From positions 1-64,000 of the forward strand of contig VWPU01004020.1 in the NCBI GenBank assembly GCA_013398955.1: a stretch of DNA of 64,000 bases, written 5' to 3'. Of this stretch, positions 37,201 to 46,200 are shown piece by piece. The translations under genes were made by a program, and so were the position numbers. The notes below the pieces were generated by a model that was given only the letters and a program-made list of their open reading frames with translations, did not search any database and was not told the DNA's origin. How positions within the stretch are numbered: the stretch's first letter is position 1; the number at the start of each line of letters is the position of its first letter. Source of the stretch: Callaeas wilsoni (lineage: Eukaryota > Chordata > Aves > Passeriformes > Callaeidae).

Positions 37201-40200
37201 CCACTGTGACCCCTGCTCACTGTCCTCCCCCCAGGGGACTGGAGCCCTCTTGTCCCCCACCGTGACTCCCCTCTCCTCTCTCAGTTTCCGCATGCGGCAG
37301 GTGAACATCGTGGGCACCAGCCCCCCCAGCCTGCCCTCCCGGAGGATCCAGACCCTCCAAGCCCCCCCGGACATGGCCCCTGCCAACGTCACCCTGAGGA
37401 CGGCCAGCGAGACAAGCCTGTGGCTGCGCTGGATGGTGAGGGGGGACAGTGGGTCAGGGGGTCTGTGCCTGCGTGGGCTGAAGGGGGATGGAGCCAGGGG
37501 GGCTGTGGGACATCAGGAGTGACAGCGCCTGTCCCTGCCAGCCCCTCCTGGAGCAGGAGTACAACGGGAACCCCGACTCGGTGGGGTACAGGATCCGGTA
37601 CGCGCGGGCGGACGGGCGGGGGCAGCCGGCGCTCCACGTGATCCGCGACCGTGTGGAGCGGGAATTCACCATCGAGGACCTGGAGGAGTGGACGGAGTAC
37701 CGGGTGCAGGTCCAGGCCTTCAACGCCATCGGCTCGGGGCCCTGGAGCCCCTCGGTGCTGGGACGCACCCGGGAGTCAGGTACCGCTGCCCACCTGGGCG
37801 CTGGGCACCCACCCTGGCCAGTCCAGCCACTGACCCTCTCTGTCACCCCTCTCCAGTCCCCTCCTCCGGCCCCAGCAACGTGTCGGCAGTGACCACCTCC
37901 TCCAGCAGCCTGACGGTCCGATGGAGCGACATTCCCGAGGCCGACTGCAACGGGCTCATCCTGGGCTACAAGGTGAGCACCTGCCCGTGCCCTGCCCCTG
38001 GCAAGCACAACTTTCCCTGGGGGAATCCCCCCGCAGGCTGCCGGGTCCCCAGCTGCGCCACCCCTGGGAGCAGGTGCCCATCAGTGCCAGCCTGGCCCGG
38101 CCGTGTCACACGCGCTGTGTTGCAGGTGCTGTACAAGGAGAAGGGCTCGGAGGCGCGTGCCCGGTTCTGGCTGGCGGAGGGCAATGCCTCCCGCAGTGCC
38201 CAGCTCACCGGGCTGGCCAAGTACACCCTGTACGAGCTCAGGGTGCTGGCCTTCACCAGGATCGGCGATGGTGTCCCCAGCCGGCCTCCTGTCCTCGAGA
38301 GGACGCTGGATGACGGTGGGTGACAGCACCTGTGTGGGCTGGGGGTCCCCTGGGTGCCTAATCCTATCCTATCCCTGTTCTCTGGGGTGACCCCTCTCCC
38401 CCTGACCGGGACACCCAGGGCTCCCATTCCCAGGGGATGGGATCTGGCCCTTCCCCACTCCCCGGTGACCCCAATCTCTCCCCCTCCAGTGCCCGGGCCC
38501 CCCGTGGGGCTCCTCTTTCCTGAAGTGAGGACCACCTTGGTGCGGCTCATTTGGCAGCCACCGGCAGCACCCAACGGCGTCATCCTGGGTAGGTGGGGGG
38601 CATCCCGGGTGTGTCACACTGGGATGCTCCACAGAGAGATGTGGAGGTCCTGTGGGGGCAGGGATTGGCGTGGGGAGGCAGAGACCAACTCCCTGCGATC
38701 CCGCGAGCATCTCGGAGCCCCCAGGGTTGAAGTTCCCTGCTCGGACGTTGGTCCCTGGCTGGGCGTGACCTCCCCCGTGCGCAGGTTGGGATGGAGGGAG
38801 GGTCATGGGGAGGGGGTCAGGCTGGTGTCCCCTCCCCATCCTCGTTCCCTTCCCGCAGCCTACCAGGTCAGCCACCGCCTGAACACCTCGGCGGTGTCCG
38901 CGGCCGCCGTGGAGGTGCTAGAGGCCGGCGCCCGGCAGTTCACGGCCACCGGCCTCCAGCCCGAGGCCACCTACCTGTTCCGTGTCACCGCGCAGACCCG
39001 CAAGGGCTGGGGCGAGGCGGCCGAAGCCCTGGTGGTCACCACCGAGAAGAGAGGTAAGGATGGGGGGTCCGGCCGGCGGCGGGGGGCTGGCGGTGCCCCT
39101 GCAGTGCTCCCAGCCCCTCGCCTCCCCCAGCCCGGCCGCAGCCCCCCGGGAAGCCGCTGGCGCAGCAGGAGGAGGTGCGGGCCCGGAGCGTGCTGCTGTC
39201 CTGGGAGCCGGGCAGCGACGGCCTCTCCCCCGTGCGCTACTACACCGTGCAGAGCCGCGAGCTGCCCGACGGGGACTGGGCTCTGCACTCCGCCTCCGTC
39301 AGCCACAACGCCACCGCCTTCGTCGTGGACAGGTGAGGGGCTGGGGACTCGGTGGGTGATGATGCTTCAGCTTCCCCGTGCCTCAGTTTCCCCGTCTCTT
39401 GAGAAATGTTCTACAAGGCTGGGAAGGGATGGCCCGGTGGGAGGGAGGGTGACCCGCTGGTTTTCCTGTCCCCACCCCGCTCCGCTCCCCGCAGGCTGAA
39501 ACCTTTCACCTCCTACAAGTTCCGTGTGAAGGCGACGAATGACATCGGGGACAGCGAGTACAGCGAGGAGTCGGAGTCACTCACCACCCTGCAGGCGGGT
39601 CAGCACCTCCTGGCGCAGGGACGGGGGTACCCCCGTGCCCAGGGAATTCCTCCTGTGCCCAGGGCTCCCCCCACGCCCTGGGCATCTCCGGAGCCTCACC
39701 ACCCTGTTCTCCCCCACAGCCCCCGAGGAGGCTCCCACCATCCTCTCCATCACCCCCCACACCACCACGTCGGTGCTCATCCGCTGGCAGGTACCGTCCC
39801 CTCTGCCCTGCCCTGGGAGGCGGCACCTCGGGGTGCCAGGGAGCTCTGGATCAGAGCAGCCTCTGACCGCCTTCCCTCCTTCCCTCCCCTTGCAGCCCCC
39901 GGCTGAGGACAAGATCAACGGGATCCTGCTGGGATTCCGGCTGCGGTACCGGGAGCTGGTGTACGACAGCCTGCGGGGCTTCGCCCTGCGCGGCATCGGC
40001 CACCCCGGCGCCAGCTGGGCCGAGCTCACCCGTGAGTGCCCATGGCCCCACCGAGCCCGGGGACAGGGGCTGGGGTGGCCTGGGGGTGGCAGGTGGGCAT
40101 CTGGGCAGTGCGGCATCCCGTGCTCCACAGCATCTCCCAGGTACCAGGGTCAGGCTGTGCTTCGAACAGCTGTGCCCCCTGGAGCTGTCACTGGCCCCCT

Positions 40201-43200
40201 TGTGCCACCAGGTCTGTGGTCCCCAACATTCTTTTGTGTTGTCACTGGCTCTGTCCCACTGTGTCCCTGTAGCTGAAGTGTCCACAAATCTGAACCTAAC
40301 ACGGGTGTCTGCACCTAACACGGGCTGTGTGACCCCGCTGTGTGTCCAGGTGTGCTGCTGTGTTCAGCCCCCTGCAGGGAACAGGGTCACAGCCACCCTG
40401 GGGGCAGCAGGGACACGAGTGACAAGGGCCGAGCCCAAGACAGGACCTTGCCCTGTCCCCTGTGGAGACTTCAATGTGCAAAACCTGGCTCGTGCCACTC
40501 AGGGGATGGGGCTGGAGGGTGGAAAGTCTTCTCGGTGCTGTGGCAGCCCCGTTGGCACCTGGGGGTGACAGGGCCCTTGCAGGGGACACCCTGGGGTGGG
40601 GGCTGTGTTAGGGTGGGGGCTCAGGGGCTGCAACCCACCCCTGCCCTGCACTGACCCCTGCCTGCTCTCCTGCCCAGCCGTCTACGCCGTGCACAACCTC
40701 AGCGAGGTGTCCCTCACCCAGTACGAGCTGGACAGTAAGTCACCACCCCCCGTGTCCCCCATCTCCCTCTGTGTCCCCCTCGCTGCCACCGCTGTGTGTC
40801 CCTGCACTGCGGGGTGAGCTGGAGCCCCTCTGCCTGTCCCCTCCAGCTGCTCCTTGGGGACACCCCCTTCTTCCCAACAAGGGGGGCTCTGCCAGGTCCC
40901 CCAGGGATCGCGGGGCTGCCTCATCACGGGGAGGGTCCCACTCACCCTTTGCCCCCCAGACCTGAGCAAGCACCGGCGCTACGAGATCCGGATGAGCGTC
41001 TACAACGCCGTGGGCGAGGGGCCCCCCAGCCCCCCCCAGGAGGTGTTCGTGGGGGAAGCGGGTGAGTCCTGGTGGGGGAGCCGCTGTTGGGGGCCGCAGG
41101 AAGGGGGCTCGGCTGTCCTGGAACCCCACATGGCCCAGACAAGGCGGTGCGGTGACACTGTCCCCTCCCTCGGCACAGTGCCCACCGGAGCGCCCCAGAA
41201 CGTGGCCGTGCAGGCGGCCACGGCCACCCAGCTGGATGTCACCTGGGAACCGCCCCCTGTCGAGAGCCAGAACGGGGACATACAGGGCTACAAGGTACCT
41301 CCTGTCCCCCGGGAGCTGGCACCCGGCCGGGGCTCGGGGACACGGGGGGCTCTGGGGAGGTGCTGAGTTCCTGGGGGGCACGGGGTGGGTGGCACTGGGG
41401 GTGCTGTGCATGCCTTCGGAGAAGGGATTCTTGGTAGATGCGGGGTCCCGAGGAGGTCCCGGGTGTCCCATCCCGGTGCCGAGCGGCGGCGGGGCAGCAG
41501 ATGGCGCCGTCGGCCGCGGAATGCCGCCGGGATGCGCCGGGACACGGCCAGGATGTGTCGGGACGCAGCCGAGGTGCAGCCCGGGTGCTGCTGGGGCGAT
41601 GCGCCGGGATGCGGCCGGGGTGCTGTTGGGATGCTGTTGGGATGCATTAGGATGCAGCCGGGGTACCCAGCCCCGTGCTGCAGACACCTCCTCGTCCCCA
41701 TCCATCGTGATTCCTCCTGCTTGTCCCCATCCCTCGGGAATCGGGCGCGGCTCGAGGGTGATCTCAGCACAGCCTGGTGATGTGAGCCGTGCCTGATGCC
41801 CAGCACAGCCTGCAGCCCTCCTGGAGGAGAGGCTGTTCCGTTCCCTCCGGCGCACTTGGAGTCCCAGCCAGGCTGGGACAGGGGCTGAGGAGCCTGGGCA
41901 GGGCGGTGTGGGGTTTTTGGGCACAGCCACGGGCTCAGGGAAGGGCAGCTGGCTTGGATCCGTGCCTCACCCAGCTCCCCACGCCCCCTCCCGCAGATCC
42001 ACTTCTGGGAGGAGCAGCGCCAGAACGAGAGCGCCCGGGTCAAGACCCTTTTCCTGCCCGAGACCGGGGTGAAGCTGAAGAACTTGACGGGCTACACCTC
42101 GTACTGGGTCAGCGTGGCCGCCTTCAACGCCGCGGGCGACGGGCCCCGCAGCCCCCCCGTGAAGGCACGGACACAGCAGGCAGGTGGGGCCCGTGGAGCG
42201 GCTCCCCCAGCACCCTCCTGCCCCGGGCTCCGTGGGGGCCGTGTCTGCACGGGTCCGGCTCCAGGGATTCCCTCTCCTCCTGCAATCCCGAGTGGAACAT
42301 CCCTGGGCTCACCCCGGCGGGTTTGTGGGGTGGGGGCACACGGTTTAAGCTGAGGCTTGAGAAGGATAAAGGTCTTGGGAGGAGAGACAAGGAGCAGGAG
42401 ACTCATTCCCACATGGAATCTTTGCTGCAGCGGGCCTGGGGCACGGGAGGTGTGAGTTGCTGACAGGCTTTAGGGGGGAGGCAGGGAGAGGAGCTGGCTC
42501 ATGCTGGGGGTGTCCCCTGGAGCTCTGAGCTGGCCCTGCCACCCCGTCCCCTCGCAGCCCCCAGCGCTCCCGGCTCCATCCGGTTCAGCGAGCTGACCAC
42601 CACGTCAGTGAACGTGTCCTGGGAGCCACCACCGCTGCCCAACGGCGTCCTCGAGGGCTACAGGCTGGTCTACGAGCCCTGCACGCCCGTGGATGGTGAG
42701 GGCATGGCCTGGGGAGCGGGGAGAGCTCGGGGGGGACCCGGCTCAGCCTCTGGCCCCGCAGGCGTCAGCAAGATCGTGACGGTGGACGTGAAGGGGAACA
42801 GCCCGCTGTGGATGAAGGTCAAGGACCTGGCTGAAGGCGTCACCTATCGGTTCCGAATCCGGGCCAAAACCTTTGCCTATGGGCCAGACGTTGAGGCCAA
42901 CATCACCACGGGGCCCGGGGAAGGTACGGGGGACACATGGGGGGCACGCGGGGCGAGGGAGGGGATGGGGTGGGGGCTGGCGTGGCCCTGTGCCCGTTTG
43001 TGCCCCCTGCCTCCAGCTCTGCTCTGGTCCCCAGGTGCCCCCGGCCCCCCTGGAGAGCCTTTCATCTCCCGCTATGGCTCGGCCATCACCATCCACTGGT
43101 CCAGCGGGGACCCCGGCCAAGGGCCCATCACCAGATACGTCATCGAGGCCCGGCCCTCAGGTACCACAGCTGCCTCTGCTCTCCATCCCCACCTCGGGGG

Positions 43201-46200
43201 TCAGGAGGGGGACGCTGAGGCAGGGAGTGCTGACCTGGGTTGGGGGTTAGGACGCGGTGTCTGGGGTGTTGTCCACGATCCGTGAGGAAAACGCTGCTGG
43301 GAGGGGCTGATGGAAAGGGCAGCACCTGGAGGGCCGGTGGATGGAGGGACATCACCCCTTGCCCTGGGGTGTCCTGCAGAGCCAGCCCTCCCCTCCCAGC
43401 CCTGTTGTCTCTTCCAGATGAGGGGCTCTGGGACATCCTCATCAAAGACATCCCCAAGGAGGTGACTTCCTACACCTTCAGCATGGACATCCTCAAGCAG
43501 GGGGTCAGCTACGACTTCCGTGTCATCGCCGTGAACGACTACGGCTACGGGACCCCCAGCACCCCTTCCCCCTCTGTGTCAGGTGTGTCCCCGGGGGATT
43601 CTGTCTCCCTGTGCCAGAGGGAGGGTCCTGGTGTTGTTCTGCTCTCGTGATCATCGCTGAAACCCGCTCCTGGCTCCTACAGAGTCCCAAATCCCACTGC
43701 CAGCACCCCCTTTCCAAAGCCCTCTGTTATCCCCCTTTCCCATGGATCCAGGCCTCACGAAGCTCCCCAAGTGACCCCGTGCTCTGCAGAGGGCTGTCCC
43801 CATCCAGACTGGTTGTCCCCTGTCCCTGTCCCGCTCTGATCCTCCCTGCTGTGCCCCAGCCCAGAAAACCAACCCGTTCTACGAGGAGTGGTGGTTCCTG
43901 GTGGTCATCGCCCTGGTGGGGCTCATCTTCATCCTCCTCCTCGTTTTCGTGCTCATCATCCGTGGGCAGAGCAAGAAGTACTCCAAGAAGTCGGACTCAG
44001 GTGAGTGAGGGAGTGTGCTGGGTGGTGACAGGACCTTCCTGCTCCCATGGGAGCGTCTTGGGGGTCTCTCCCTGCCTTTGGGGTCTGGGTGAAGCAGTGG
44101 GAGCCTCCCTTCCCACCCACCTTGGGAACAACTCCTCCAGAGCCCCAGCGCCACCCCATAACGATGCCGTGGCTTCCCGGAGAGCGCAGGGAGCTCAAGA
44201 TGAAATAAAGGACTTGTCCCACAGACAGCTGCAGAGGCAGGGCAGCCCCGGGGGCTCGCAGAGGTCACTGGGATTAGCCAAACACAGCTCTGTTTTCTTA
44301 GCTCTGTCAAGGGCTCAAATTGTGGGGAAAATGCAGACCTCCTCGTTAAGCAAACAGCCCGGAGCCGGGAGCTGGGGCCGCTGGGGCAGGGCAGGCGCGC
44401 TGGGCACGGCTGGCACCTCCTGGCTGTCCGCAGGCCGCGGTCACCCTGGAACCAGCACAGTTTCCCCGGGGCCATCCCCAGCCCCCCGTGCAGGGCCCAG
44501 CCCCGCCCTCGCTGTGCTGTGCTGCCTGGGGAGGGGCTGGGGGAGGCTGAGCATCGCATCCCCCAGGGAACAGCTCCAAGGCGGCCGCCCTGAGCCACGG
44601 GGAGATGGTGAGCCTGGATGAGGGCAGCTTCCCCGCCCTGGAGCTCAACAACCGGCGCCTCTCCGTCAAGAATTCCTTCTGCCGGAAGAACGGCATCTAC
44701 ACCCGGTAGGGACGCCCTGCCACAGGGCAGGGGGAGCATTTTTGGTCACTGTGTCCATCCCTGCTCCGTCACAGGATGGGGAGGGCTTGGATCCCAAGGG
44801 GTGACCCTGATCTGCCCCGTGTCCCCCCTGAAAGGCTGGGGTTCCCTGCCAGTGGGACCGGGATTTTTGGGAGAGGGTTGGCACGGCTGAGGGGTGGTCC
44901 CTGGACCGCCCCCATGGGTCCGCTGGGGTTGTCCCCAAGTGGCCCGGCCCCGAGCAGAGGGGACACACGCTGACCTCCCACCTGCCTGTCCCCGAGGTCC
45001 CCACCCCGGCCCAGCCCCGGCAGCCTGCACTACTCAGACGAGGATGTGACCAAGTACAACGACCTGATCCCCGCCGAGAGCAGCAGCCTGACCGAGAAAC
45101 CCTCCGAGGTCTCCGACTCCCAGGTGACCCCCGGGGCTGCACACAGGGACAGGGGCTTGGGGCGGGGTGCTGGGAGCCCTCCCTGAGCATCGGCCCTTTC
45201 CTCTGCCCGCGCGTTTGGGAGCAGCGCTGCTGCTCCTGCCCCATCCCGCTTCGGAGGCCGCAGCATCCCTGTGGCATTGTGGCACGCAGCCAGAGCGCAG
45301 CTGGCACAGCCCCCGGCCCGTGTGCTGGGGATGTGACACCGCGGGGGGCTCCCAGAGCCGCTGGGGACAGGGCGTAGGGCACGGGAGGTCAGCGGGGCTG
45401 GGGGCTGTCCCTCTGCCCGGTCGCTGGTGGCAACGCCCGCGGCTCTGCCAACTCCACAAAATGCCACCTTTGTCTTGTCCCGGGGCCACGGGCAGCTGTG
45501 GCCGGGCAGGAGCGCGGAGCCCCAGGGAGGCCATGGGACCATCACCCCCAGGACGGATCCTGAGAGGCTGACGCCCAGAGAAAGGTCCTGCGAGTCCCCG
45601 GGGCTGTCCCCGAGCAGGAGGGGACCGTGCCCGGGGGGCCCCCCCGCCGCTGCCCGCACCGGCTGTTTCCTTGGCAGATGCCGGCTCCTCTCGCTCCGGC
45701 CCGAGCGGGGCTCGAGTGGCTTTTGAGGAGCTGTGAAGAGCTGCGGGAGCTGGCGCTGGCGCGGGGCAGTTCCCACCGCCCTCAATGGGCCCTTTGTGCG
45801 CCGCCGGAGAAGCTGAATCCAATTACCGGCAGAGCCCAAAAACACTCTCCCCGCCAGCCCGGGGGCATCGCGGCCTCGGCAGCGCTCAGGAACGTTTTGT
45901 ATAAGGTTTTATTTTGTTTTAGCGAGAGGCAGAAACCCCCCAGTGATGCTGCAGCCGGCCCAGCCTTTAAATACTTTCGGGATGTGCTCGCCAGCATTCC
46001 CAAAAGAGCAGTGGGAAAGCACCGGGAAAGCACTGGAAATCACAGAACCATTTAGGCTGGGAAAGACCTCTGAGATCATCGAGTCCAAGCTGTGCCCGCT
46101 GCCCACCTTGTCCCCAGCCCAGAGCACTGAGTGCCACGTCCAGGCCTTCCCTGGACACCTCCAAACGTCCCTGCGCAGCCCCTTCCAACGCCTGGCCCCC

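Noticed and set aside
40740..41930. 396-codon open frame on the - strand
   Set aside because: Runs antisense through SDK2 exons 35-36 and repeats. A shadow of GC-rich coding sequence.
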